From positions 1 to 60,115 of the forward strand of contig NZ_BDCA01000035.1 of the NCBI RefSeq assembly GCF_001613265.1: a stretch of 60,115 nt of DNA, in the 5' to 3' direction. The translations under genes were made by a program, and so were the position numbers. Under the pieces are notes generated by a model. That model saw nothing but the letters and a program-made list of their open reading frames with translations. It was not told where the DNA came from and did not search any database. Positions 37,120 through 44,878 of this stretch are shown one piece after another. Position 1 is the stretch's first letter. Every line of letters starts with the position of its first letter. The DNA is from Nocardia vermiculata NBRC 100427 (lineage in GTDB: Bacteria > Actinomycetota > Actinomycetes > Mycobacteriales > Mycobacteriaceae).

Positions 37120-38412
37120 ATGCCACGAACACGGACCACGGCGCTCGCCGGTGGTCGTGCCGACAGCGAACGCCGCGACGAGATCCTGCGGGCGGCCGCG
37201 GAGGTCTTCGCCTCGGCCGGGTACGCCGGAACCGCGGTGAAGGACGTCGCCGACGCGTGCGGCATCCTGCCGGGCAGTTTGTACCACCACTTCGAGTCCA
37301 AGGAAGCGATCGCGGTCGAGCTGCTCGAGCGCTACCACGCGGCACTGGGAGCGGTCGCGCGGGCGGCGCCACCGCCGTCGGCGATCACCGATGCGGACCG
37401 GGCGTTCGAGGTCGTCGACGCATTCGCGGCCACGATCGCGGCCTGCGCGCTCGAGCATCGCGCGGCCCTGCAATTGTCGATCTACGAGCCACATACCGGA
37501 GCCGGAACCGCACTCGTCGCGCTCGCCGCGGATCCGCCCACCGCGCCGACCGCTGCCATGCGAATGCTGCTCGACGCGGCGGCCGCCCGCGGCTATCTCG
37601 CCGCACGGGTGGACCGGGCGGTGCTGGCGGAGCAGTTGTGCCAGACGATGTTGCACACCGGCTTGTCGGTACTGCACCGCGAGAGTTCCGCCGACCGGGT
37701 CGCGATGGTGGTGTGCCGGCTGCTGCTCGACGGTCTGCCCGCCGAACCCGCCTCCCCTGCCGAGTTGGACGGATCCGCCGCGCTGCGCGCCGCCCGCGAC
37801 AGCATCGCGACCTGGACCGAGCCGTTGGATACCGCTGACGGCGAGCGCGTCGCGCGGCTGCGGGCGGTCGCGCGCGCCGAATTCGCGCGCCGCGGCTACG
37901 AGGCCACGACGATGCGTGATATCGCTACCGCAGCAGGGATGGGCGCCGGCAGCGTCTACCGCGCGGTGGAGTCCAAACAGGCGCTGCTGGATTCGATCAT
38001 GGGCTCGTTCCACGACGAGATCTCGCGCGCCTATGCTGCCGTGGTCGCCACCGACAGCTCTGCTGTGGCGAAGCTCGACGCGCTGACGTGGATCAACCTT
38101 CATGCTCTGCACCGTTTCGACCTCGAGTTCGCGATCCAGCGGGCCTGGTTTCGTTCCACCCCACCCGATGCCAGCGATGTGATCGAGGTACTGCGCCGGC
38201 GCGCGCGCCAGATCGCGACCGTCGTCGAGCGGGGCCGCGCCGACGGCGAGATCCGCGCCGAAGGCATGGCGAAGAGCCGGTTGTCGGCGTGTGTGCGCGA
38301 TCTGATCTGGATGCCGCCGCCTGTCGTCGCGCGGCTGGGAATCGAGGCCGCCCACGCTCATTCGCGCGCAACACTGCTGTGCGGCGCCACCCGCACGCCG
38401 ATCCGGAGCTGA
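37120..38412 (+). CDS. Tandem (double) TetR-domain regulator
   Basis: 430 aa from the ATG at 37120; an in-frame ATG at 37072, possibly leaderless after TATCCT, is the alternative. Two complete TetR units are fused: first helix-turn-helix in RRDEILRAAAEVFASAGYAG/LPGSLYHHFESKEAI, second in LRAVARAEFARRGYEA/MGAGSVYRAVESKQALL starting near residue 250. The only well-known relative with this layout is M. tuberculosis Mce3R (406 aa), which binds asymmetric operators as one chain. It lies between the mutase/MMSDH row and the amidohydrolase operon, and is a candidate regulator of either. Confidence 0.9.
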   Translation: MPRTRTTALAGGRADSERRDEILRAAAEVFASAGYAGTAVKDVADACGILPGSLYHHFESKEAIAVELLERYHAALGAVARAAPPPSAITDADRAFEVVDAFAATIAACALEHRAALQLSIYEPHTGAGTALVALAADPPTAPTAAMRMLLDAAAARGYLAARVDRAVLAEQLCQTMLHTGLSVLHRESSADRVAMVVCRLLLDGLPAEPASPAELDGSAALRAARDSIATWTEPLDTADGERVARLRAVARAEFARRGYEATTMRDIATAAGMGAGSVYRAVESKQALLDSIMGSFHDEISRAYAAVVATDSSAVAKLDALTWINLHALHRFDLEFAIQRAWFRSTPPDASDVIEVLRRRARQIATVVERGRADGEIRAEGMAKSRLSACVRDLIWMPPPVVARLGIEAAHAHSRATLLCGATRTPIRS

Positions 38413-38451
38413 CCCGGCTGTCCCCGACCCCTTGTGTGACTGGGCCGTTTC

Positions 38452-38492
38452 GGCGTACATTTGCGGAACAAATATTTGGTTCGCCGTACGCC
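38452..38492. promoter_or_regulatory. Nested dyads upstream of the amidohydrolase pair
   Basis: Outer arms GGCGTAC and GTACGCC flank an AT-rich core containing the perfect 10-bp palindrome CAAATATTTG, itself bordered by GGAAC and GGTTC. It lies about 150 bp upstream of the first amidohydrolase and 40 bp after the tandem TetR gene. A good candidate operator and promoter region. Confidence 0.45.
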
Positions 38493-38645
38493 GTGGGTCA
38501 TCCACGGCACCGGCGCGCGACATCCGTCCGCACCACGACCGGACCCGGTTGTCGCGCACCATGTCCGCAGTACCGACGGCCCTTCGCGCAATGCCGCTCG
38601 TCGGCACCGCCCGCCGCGGTCGTCCCACCCACTCCAGGAGAGCCG

Positions 38646-39737
38646 ATGATCACCCTTCCCGACGGCACCAGCAGCCCGGTGATCGATGCGAGCGTGCACA
38701 TCTTCTTCCAGGGCAACGCCGAACTGCGCACGTGGCTGCGGGAACCGTACAGTGCGCGTGGCTATCCGGATGTCGAAATGGACTGGTACGGCGCCCCGGG
38801 CGGTGAGTTCGCGCCCGCAACGGTGCTGTCCGAGGGCGGCTACCCCGGCTCCGAGCCCGATGCCGTCGGCGCGGTGCTGTTCGACGAGCGCGGAGCCGAC
38901 ATCGCGATTCTGCATCCGATGACGCGCGGTATCATGCCCGATCGCCATCTCGGCACCGCCATCGCGAGTGCGCACAACGAGATGATGATCGCGCGCTGGC
39001 TCGAGTCCGGCACCTACGCCGAGCGCTACCGCGGCACGCTGCGAGTGAACCCGGAGGACGTGTCCGGCGCGATCCGTGAGATCGAACGCTGGGGTTCCCA
39101 TCCGGGCATCGTGCAGATCGGCATCCCGATGCAGTCGCGTGAGCTCTACGGCAAACCACAGTTCTGGCCGTTGTGGGAGGCCGCGGTCGCGGCACAGCTA
39201 CCGGTGGCGGTGCACATCGAATCCGGTTCCGGTGTCGCCTATCCACCGACTCCGTCCGGACATCCGCGCGGTTACGAGCAGTATCTCGGCTTCATGGCCC
39301 TGAACTACCTGTATCACCAGATGAACATGATCGCCGAAGGCGTCTTCGAGCGCCTGCCCGAGCTGCGTTTCGTGTGGGCCGACGGCGCCGCCGACCTGCT
39401 CACGCCGATGATGTGGCGGATGGACACCTTCGGGCGTCCGCACCTCGAGCAGACCCCGTGGGCGCCGCGGATGCCCAGCGACTACCTGCCCGGCTCGATC
39501 TATTTCGTGCAGGGACTGCTCGACGGTCCCGGCGATGTCGACTTCGCCGGGGAATGGCTCGGTTTCACCGGCAAGGACGACATGATCATGTTCGGTTCCA
39601 GCTATCCGGACTGGCAACTACACGATCCGGCACGCCTGCCGTCCGCACTGAGCCCCGCCCAGCGCGACAAGCTGCTGTGGCGCAACGCCGCCGAGCTGTA
39701 CGGCATCGACATCCCCGCCGCGGCGACGACGCGGTAA
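38646..39737 (+). CDS. Amidohydrolase-2 family protein with altered metal ligands
   Basis: 363 aa from the ATG at 38646 (AGGAGAGCCG). COG2159 TIM barrel related to ACMSD and resorcylate decarboxylases. The first metal motif, D-x-H in active members, is ASVH (Ser16-Val-His18). The late Asp of the GSDYPH motif is Ser in GSSYPDW. The mid-barrel His is kept in VAVHIESGS. Loss of two of four ligands suggests a weak or non-catalytic protein. It is 27 bp ahead of a canonical paralogue, so a catalytic/structural pair is plausible. Substrate unknown. Confidence 0.85.
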   Translation: MITLPDGTSSPVIDASVHIFFQGNAELRTWLREPYSARGYPDVEMDWYGAPGGEFAPATVLSEGGYPGSEPDAVGAVLFDERGADIAILHPMTRGIMPDRHLGTAIASAHNEMMIARWLESGTYAERYRGTLRVNPEDVSGAIREIERWGSHPGIVQIGIPMQSRELYGKPQFWPLWEAAVAAQLPVAVHIESGSGVAYPPTPSGHPRGYEQYLGFMALNYLYHQMNMIAEGVFERLPELRFVWADGAADLLTPMMWRMDTFGRPHLEQTPWAPRMPSDYLPGSIYFVQGLLDGPGDVDFAGEWLGFTGKDDMIMFGSSYPDWQLHDPARLPSALSPAQRDKLLWRNAAELYGIDIPAAATTR

Positions 39738-39764
39738 CCGGCATCGGACATCGAAAGGGACATC

Positions 39765-40919
39765 ATGACTCAGGCGAATACCGAGGTACGCGAACGTATT
39801 CCGAGCGCCGATCGGGTCGCGGTGCGCGTGGTCGACTCCGACGTGCACCCGGTACCCCGCCCGGGCCGGCTCGCCGAGCTGTATCCGGAACCGTTCCGCA
39901 GCAAGTACTTTCTCAACCATCCCGTCGGCGGCACCCTGTTCTACGACGCCCCCGACTTCGCGTACGCCTACGCGATGCGGGTGGACGCCTTCACCCCCGA
40001 CGGCGGCTTCCCCGGGAGCGATCCCGACACCCTGTTCGAGCAGTTGATCATCGGGGCCGGGTCCGATATCGCGATCCTGGAACCCGGCCTGCGGCAGGCC
40101 CGGCTCCCGGAGGCGACCTCGGCGGCCGCCGCCGCCACCAACACCTGGCTGGACCAGGACTGGCTCGACGGCCACAACAACTGGCACGAACGGTTCCGCG
40201 GCTCGATCAGCGCGGCGGCCGAGGATCCGGCCGGTGCGGTCCGCGAGATCGAGAAGTGGGCCGGACACCCCTACATGGCACAGATCCTCATCCGTGCGGA
40301 ACCACGCCCGGCGTGGGGAGACCCCATGTACGACCCGGTATGGGCAGCGGCGGTGAAGCACAACTTGCCGGTCGCCTGCCATCTCTCGCGCGGCAACTAC
40401 GAGACGATGCCGATGCCTCCGGTCGGATTCCCCAGCTACAACCACGATTTCATGGTCACCTACTCGCTGCTGGCGATGAACCAGGTGATGAGCCTGATCT
40501 TCGACGGTGTCTTCGACCGTTTCCCGGCGTTGCGCATCATCCTGGTGGAACACGCGTTCTCCTGGATTCTGCCGCTGATGTGGCGGATGGACGCCATCTA
40601 CGAGGCACGCAGACCCTGGGTCGAAATCAAGCGCAAGCCCTCGGAGTACGTCAAGGAACACATCCGGTTCAGCACCCAGCCGCTGGACTATCCCGACGAC
40701 AAGACCGAGTTGACGCGGGCACTGGAGTGGATGGAGGCCGAGAAGATCCTGCTGTTCTCCTCCGATTATCCGCACTGGACCTTCGACGATCCGCGGTGGT
40801 TGGTCAAGCACCTACCCGAGCACACTCGCGAGCCGATCATGTTCGGCAACGGCCTGGCGACCTATGCCACCCTGCCCGCGACCGTGCCGGTGCTCCCCGG
40901 TCAGGTGCGGGTGTTCTGA
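39765..40919 (+). CDS. Amidohydrolase-2 family enzyme
   Basis: 384 aa, start behind GAAAGGGACATC. Intact metal motifs: SDVHPVP (Asp26, His28), VACHLSRG, and FSSDYPHWTF near the C-terminus. The family uses Zn or Mn for non-oxidative decarboxylation or for hydrolysis of C-C or C-N bonds in ring compounds. It is in one operon with the altered paralogue, a Rieske protein (1-bp overlap) and an alpha/beta hydrolase, which suggests successive steps on a cyclic or oxygenated substrate. Confidence 0.9.
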   Translation: MTQANTEVRERIPSADRVAVRVVDSDVHPVPRPGRLAELYPEPFRSKYFLNHPVGGTLFYDAPDFAYAYAMRVDAFTPDGGFPGSDPDTLFEQLIIGAGSDIAILEPGLRQARLPEATSAAAAATNTWLDQDWLDGHNNWHERFRGSISAAAEDPAGAVREIEKWAGHPYMAQILIRAEPRPAWGDPMYDPVWAAAVKHNLPVACHLSRGNYETMPMPPVGFPSYNHDFMVTYSLLAMNQVMSLIFDGVFDRFPALRIILVEHAFSWILPLMWRMDAIYEARRPWVEIKRKPSEYVKEHIRFSTQPLDYPDDKTELTRALEWMEAEKILLFSSDYPHWTFDDPRWLVKHLPEHTREPIMFGNGLATYATLPATVPVLPGQVRVF

Positions 40920-41314
40920 TGACCGACGAGACCGCCGCGACGCCGCGGCTGCCACAAGGACGTGAACACGCCGTCGCCACCATCGACGAGATTCCGCCCG
41001 GCGCACACAAACTCGTTCCCATCGGGCGGCACGGCGTGGGCGTGTACAACGTCGGTGGCACCTTCTATGCCATCGCCAACTACTGTCCGCACGAGGGCGG
41101 CCCACTGTGTGCGGGCCGCGCCCGCGGGCTGACGAAGGTCGACGAATCCGTTCCGGGCGATGCGGTCAGTGTGCGCCCGGGCGAATACATCTTCTGCCCG
41201 TGGCACCAGTGGGGATTCGAACTGGCCACCGGCACGACCGCGGTCAAGCCGGAGTGGAGCATCCGCACCTATCCGGTCCGGGTGGTCGACAACAACGTAC
41301 TGGTCACCGCCTGA
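40919..41314 (+). CDS. Rieske [2Fe-2S] protein
   Basis: 131 aa; start overlaps the previous stop (TGATGA). Cluster ligands Cys56/His58 (YCPHEGG) and Cys93/His96 (FCPWHQWGF) give the Rieske fold of ring-hydroxylating ferredoxins and of the nitrite-reductase small subunit. The long loop between the two motifs (about 62-90) is unlike compact BphA3-type ferredoxins. No oxygenase alpha subunit is adjacent, so its partner is unclear: an amidohydrolase complex or an oxygenase elsewhere. Confidence 0.93.
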   Translation: MTDETAATPRLPQGREHAVATIDEIPPGAHKLVPIGRHGVGVYNVGGTFYAIANYCPHEGGPLCAGRARGLTKVDESVPGDAVSVRPGEYIFCPWHQWGFELATGTTAVKPEWSIRTYPVRVVDNNVLVTA

Positions 41315-41326
41315 GGAGGTCTGTCC

Positions 41327-42184
41327 ATGCCAACAGCCGAAATACGCGGCGGCGAAGTCTATTACGAGATACTCGGCGATTCCGGACCACTGATAGTGCT
41401 GACCCCGGGCGGCCGGTTCAGCACCGAGATTCCCGGATTGCGTCCGCTCGCCGAGGCACTGGTCGCCGGCGGACACCGGGTCCTGCTGTGGGACCGGCCC
41501 AACTGCGGGCGCAGCGAAGTCGCCTTCTGGGGGCCCACGGAATCGCATATGCGCGCCGAGGTGCTGCACGATCTGCTCGTACACCTGGACACCGGGCCGG
41601 TGATCATCGCCGGCGGTTCCGGGGGTGCACGCGATTCGATCCTGACGACGATCCTGCATCCGGAGATCGCGACGAAACTGATTCTGTGGAATATCGTCGG
41701 CGGAAACTACGGATGTCTGGCACTGGGTTCGCACTACATCATTCCCAATATCACCGCGGCGAAGATCAAGGGAATCGAGGGACTGATCGAACTACCGGAA
41801 TGGCAGGAACGTATCCAGGACAATCCGAAGAACAAGTCTCGGATGCTGGCACTGGAGGCCGAGACATTCCAGGAACAGATGTTGCGCTGGCTGGACGCCT
41901 ATGTTCCGAAACCGGGTCAGACCATTCCCGGCGTCACCGATCACGAGTTCTCGAAGATACGGATTCCGACTCTGATCATTCGTGGCGGCGAGCACGACAT
42001 CGACCATCCGAAGCGGACGTCGATGGAGGTGCACTGCCTGATCGAAGGCTCGGTCCTGATCGATCCGCCGTGGCCGGAGGACGCGTGGCAGCAGGGGCAG
42101 AAGGCCCGCGCCCGCGGGGAAGGACATCCGTTCGACTGCTGGGTGCAGGCCGCACCGGCGATCCTGGACTTCGCCCGGACCTAA
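41327..42184 (+). CDS. Alpha/beta hydrolase
   Basis: 285 aa; GAGGAGG ribosome site. Ser nucleophile in IAGGSGGARDS, oxyanion TPGGRFS, acid Asp in IRGGEHDIDHP. The catalytic His normally found about 25 residues later is not obvious (VLIDPPWPEDAW), although His in GEGHPFDCW might serve. Members of this group include C-C bond hydrolases of meta-cleavage pathways. Last gene of the amidohydrolase/Rieske operon; stop overlaps a convergent hypothetical gene by 4 bp. Confidence 0.87.
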   Translation: MPTAEIRGGEVYYEILGDSGPLIVLTPGGRFSTEIPGLRPLAEALVAGGHRVLLWDRPNCGRSEVAFWGPTESHMRAEVLHDLLVHLDTGPVIIAGGSGGARDSILTTILHPEIATKLILWNIVGGNYGCLALGSHYIIPNITAAKIKGIEGLIELPEWQERIQDNPKNKSRMLALEAETFQEQMLRWLDAYVPKPGQTIPGVTDHEFSKIRIPTLIIRGGEHDIDHPKRTSMEVHCLIEGSVLIDPPWPEDAWQQGQKARARGEGHPFDCWVQAAPAILDFART

Positions 42185-42654
42185 CAGGCGACGATCACCA
42201 CCTCCGAGTTGGTGGCAGCCTCGAGCGCGGTCTGAATCCGGCTCTCCGGGACCCGTTCGAGGTCGATCCGCGGCACCCGCACCGTGAGGATGTCGAAACC
42301 GGCCTCGCCGGAGCTGCGGTCGATCTCGCCGGTAATGCCGAAGCCGGCGAGGACACCGCGAGCGTCGTCGTCGGTGCCGCGACTGACGAAGGTCACCGGA
42401 CCCGGTCGCACACCGGCGCCGAACACCTCGGCACACATCGCGAGCACCGTCTGTGACAGCTGCTGGGGGTCGTCGCCGTCGATCAGCAGGTGAATTTCCC
42501 GGCGCCGCGGCGGCAAGGATTCGATGTCCGGGGCGGGCAGTGTGATTCCCGATTTCACCGCGCGAATCGTGAGGTCGGAAATCTTGGCGGCGAATACATC
42601 TCGGGAGAGTTCCCCCGCGGGATCGACATCGACCCGGATCACTGCGGTACGCAT
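42181..42654 (-). CDS. Conserved-looking hypothetical protein, 157 aa
   Basis: Start ATG at 42654. Predicted alpha/beta with strands MRTAVIRVDVD, EIHLLIDG, GFDILTVRVPRI and EVVIVAC at the very C-terminus. No signal peptide, membrane segment or catalytic motif recognised. It resembles two repeated ferredoxin-like halves, which is only an impression. It converges with the alpha/beta hydrolase and is divergent from the NuoF-like gene across a 75-bp gap with a hairpin dyad. Confidence 0.7.
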   Translation of the reverse strand: MRTAVIRVDVDPAGELSRDVFAAKISDLTIRAVKSGITLPAPDIESLPPRRREIHLLIDGDDPQQLSQTVLAMCAEVFGAGVRPGPVTFVSRGTDDDARGVLAGFGITGEIDRSSGEAGFDILTVRVPRIDLERVPESRIQTALEAATNSEVVIVAC

Positions 42655-42682
42655 GCCGCCGATTGTAGGCACACCATTTTCT

Positions 42683-42704
42683 CGGCCCGACAGTTTTCGG
42701 GCCG
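42683..42704. promoter_or_regulatory. Dyad CGGCCCGA-N6-TCGGGCCG in a divergent gap
   Basis: Perfect 8-bp arms with loop CAGTTT, between the hypothetical gene and the NuoF-like gene. It could serve as operator for both or form a 5' mRNA hairpin. Confidence 0.45.
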
Positions 42705-42729
42705 GACGATATTTCCGAAGGACGATTCG

Positions 42730-44028
42730 ATGGATGCGATCGCGAATACGGTGCTCGCCGCACCACCCGAGACGACACCCCGGCTGCTCACCACCGGAGG
42801 CGGTACCGAATCGCTGGCCGCCTACCTGGCCGGCGGCGGATACACACCGCTCACCGATCCGGCGCGACTGCTGGCGCAGGTCACCGAATCGGGACTGCGC
42901 GGACGCGGCGGTGCCGGCTTCCCCCTGGGTGCCAAGCTGCACTCGGTACATCGCCGCACCCGGCCCGGAACACGGCCTGTCGTGGTGGCCAACGGTGAGG
43001 AGGGTGAGCCGGCATCCGCGAAGGACCGGTGGCTGCTGCGCCGGCGCCCGCATCTGGTTCTGGACGGATTACGGTTGGCCGCAGCGGTTCTCGATGCGGA
43101 TCGCACGATCGTGTACGTCTCCGATTCTCGGGCGGCCGCTGCTGTCGCCACCGCCCTGGCCGAGTCGGCCGGCGCACCGGCGGCACCGGCGCCGGTCGAG
43201 ATCGTCGTCGTCGCCGCGGGATATGTGGCCGGCGAGGAAACCGCCGCCGTGCGTGCCATCGACGGCGGGCCCGCCACACCCACCGACAAGCCCCCACGCC
43301 CCTATGCGGCCGGCGTCGGCGGCAGACCCACCCTGATCAGCAATGTGGAAACACTCGCCCATCTGGCGTGGATCCATCGCCACGGCGCCGAGGCCTTCCG
43401 AGCGGTAGGTACTGCGGACTCCCCCGGCACCTTCCTGGCCACAGTCACCGGCGCCGATCGCGGTGCCGCGATCTACGAACTGCCGCACGGCTTCTCGATG
43501 CGCGAGCTGCTCGCACTGCACGGTGTCGCGCCGGAGCGGATCCGGGGCGCACTGCTCGGCGGATATTTCAACGGTCTCACCGGTCGGCGCATCCTCGACG
43601 GCCACCTCGATCACGAGAGGTTGCGGGCGATGGGGACCGGGCTCGGCTGCGGTGCGATCGCGCTGATCGGCGAGCAGGAGTGTCCCGTCGCGGTGGCGGC
43701 CTCGGTACTGGCGTATTTCGACCGCGAGAATGCCGGACAGTGCGGGTCCTGTTTCAACGGCACCGCGGCCATGAGCGCGGTCGCTTCGGCACTGCGCGAC
43801 GGTGTGGCCGACGAGGCGGATCTGGCGCGTCTGCGCCGATGGTCGATGGTACTGCGCGGTCGTGGCGCCTGTGGCACCCTCGACGCTGCCACGAATACCG
43901 CCCGCACGCTGCTCGACGAGTTCCCGGAGGCAGTGGCACGCCACCGCGACGGTAGCTGCGCGGTCTGCGCGGCCACACCGTTCACCGCCTTGCGCCCCTT
44001 CGAAGTGGAAGCGATGACCGCGATATGA
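42730..44028 (+). CDS. NuoF-like NADH-binding flavoprotein with SLBB domain
   Basis: 432 aa. GLRGRGGAGFPLGAK binds NADH/FMN and NGEEGEP follows, as in the 51-kDa subunit of complex I. The SLBB region includes GVGGRPTLISNVET. The cluster motif is diverged: QCGSCFNG holds CxxC but has Gly where the third Cys stands, with a later Cys in GRGACGT, so the N3-type 4Fe-4S cluster may be absent or altered. Co-translated with the ferredoxin, it is likely an NAD(P)H:ferredoxin reductase rather than part of complex I. Confidence 0.88.
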   Translation: MDAIANTVLAAPPETTPRLLTTGGGTESLAAYLAGGGYTPLTDPARLLAQVTESGLRGRGGAGFPLGAKLHSVHRRTRPGTRPVVVANGEEGEPASAKDRWLLRRRPHLVLDGLRLAAAVLDADRTIVYVSDSRAAAAVATALAESAGAPAAPAPVEIVVVAAGYVAGEETAAVRAIDGGPATPTDKPPRPYAAGVGGRPTLISNVETLAHLAWIHRHGAEAFRAVGTADSPGTFLATVTGADRGAAIYELPHGFSMRELLALHGVAPERIRGALLGGYFNGLTGRRILDGHLDHERLRAMGTGLGCGAIALIGEQECPVAVAASVLAYFDRENAGQCGSCFNGTAAMSAVASALRDGVADEADLARLRRWSMVLRGRGACGTLDAATNTARTLLDEFPEAVARHRDGSCAVCAATPFTALRPFEVEAMTAI

Positions 44029-44231
44029 GAATTCGACTCGACCGCACCCGGTGCGACGGCTTCGGCACCTGCGCGAAACACGCGCCGACCTACTTCACCC
44101 TCGACGACTGGGGCTATGCCGGACTGGAAGGGGACGGGTCCGTGCCGCCGGCCGACCGCGACGGAGTTCGGCGCGCGCTGCTCGACTGCCCGGTACACGC
44201 GATCAGCGAAATCGCCGATGACGCGGAGTAA
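44025..44231 (+). CDS. Single-cluster ferredoxin (3Fe-4S type)
   Basis: 68 aa, ATGA overlap with the NuoF-like gene. Cluster ligands: Cys in RCDGFGTC (C-x5-C) and CPVHA near the end, three Cys in all, as in actinobacterial P450 ferredoxins. Small, acidic and soluble. Together with the flavoprotein it could deliver electrons to a P450 (for example the one at 19.6 kb) or to the Rieske protein. Confidence 0.92.
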   Translation: MRIRLDRTRCDGFGTCAKHAPTYFTLDDWGYAGLEGDGSVPPADRDGVRRALLDCPVHAISEIADDAE

Positions 44232-44290
44232 CTCACTCCTACAGCGGCACCGTATCCGCGCGCCGCTGCTCGACCCCAGCCAGACCCCAC

Positions 44291-44432
44291 CACTCGGGGC
44301 CGCACCACTCGGGACCACTCGGGGCCGCACCACTCGGGGCCGCACCACTCGGGGCCGCACCACTCGGGGCCGCACCACTCGGGGCCGCACCACTCGGGGC
44401 CGCACCACTCGGGGCCGCACCACTCGGGGCCG
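44291..44432. repeat. 15-bp tandem repeat array (about nine units)
   Basis: Unit CACTCGGGGCCGCAC repeated head to tail. Full copies start at 44291, 44316, 44331, 44346, 44361, 44376, 44391 and 44406; a shortened variant lies at 44306-44315 and a partial copy at 44421-44432. Copies are identical apart from the shortened one, so expansion is recent. It lies between two convergent genes, outside clear coding sequence. Confidence 0.92.
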
Positions 44433-44467
44433 AGGCGCCGCCCGTGGACGGCGCCTCGGCGGCGGTA

Positions 44468-44740
44468 TCAGCGTCCCGGCAGGCAGCCGGCAGCGCGCAA
44501 GCGCGACGCGAACCCGGAGTTGAGTCCGATATTCGAACCGTTACCCTCGGAACTCAATGTCGGAATGAGTTCCGCACCGAGTCCCGCACCCAATGAGCAT
44601 CCCAGCAGGTTGATATCGATGGTGATGATCTCGTCGGGCGCCTGGAGCCCCGGATCGTCGGCGGCCGATGCCGCGCCCGCTCCCACAACGGTGGCCGCGG
44701 CCACCGCGGCGGCCGCGATTCCGGTCGTGATGATGCGCAC
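44468..44740 (-). CDS. Small secreted protein
   Basis: 90 aa from a GTG at 44740 following GGGAGGACAC. A signal peptide (VRIITTGIAAAAVAAATVVGAGAASAA, cleavage near residue 27) leads to a ~63-residue mature chain with two Cys (LLGCSLG, AAGCLPG) that could form one disulfide. Short secreted Cys-pair proteins are common in Nocardia. Function unknown. It stands alone next to the tandem repeat. Confidence 0.78.
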   Translation of the reverse strand: MRIITTGIAAAAVAAATVVGAGAASAADDPGLQAPDEIITIDINLLGCSLGAGLGAELIPTLSSEGNGSNIGLNSGFASRLRAAGCLPGR

Positions 44741-44878
44741 GTGTCCTCCCTCTACGCCTGTCCGGCGTGCTTGCACCGAGTGACGCACTCGGTCCTGTCG
44801 GCGGCCCGGCACTTACCCGGGCCGCTGACAGGGGTTGACCGATCGGGAGGCCGGAAAACGTCGAACTCTCAGGGTGTC

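Noticed and set aside
44114..44423. Frames through the 15-bp repeats giving RPRVV or TTRGR repeats on either strand
   Set aside because: Any frame stays open because the unit is 15 bp without stops; no ribosome site or conserved ends, so taken as non-coding repeat.
44291..44432. CRISPR-like array
   Set aside because: Units are contiguous with no unique spacers, so this is a simple tandem repeat.
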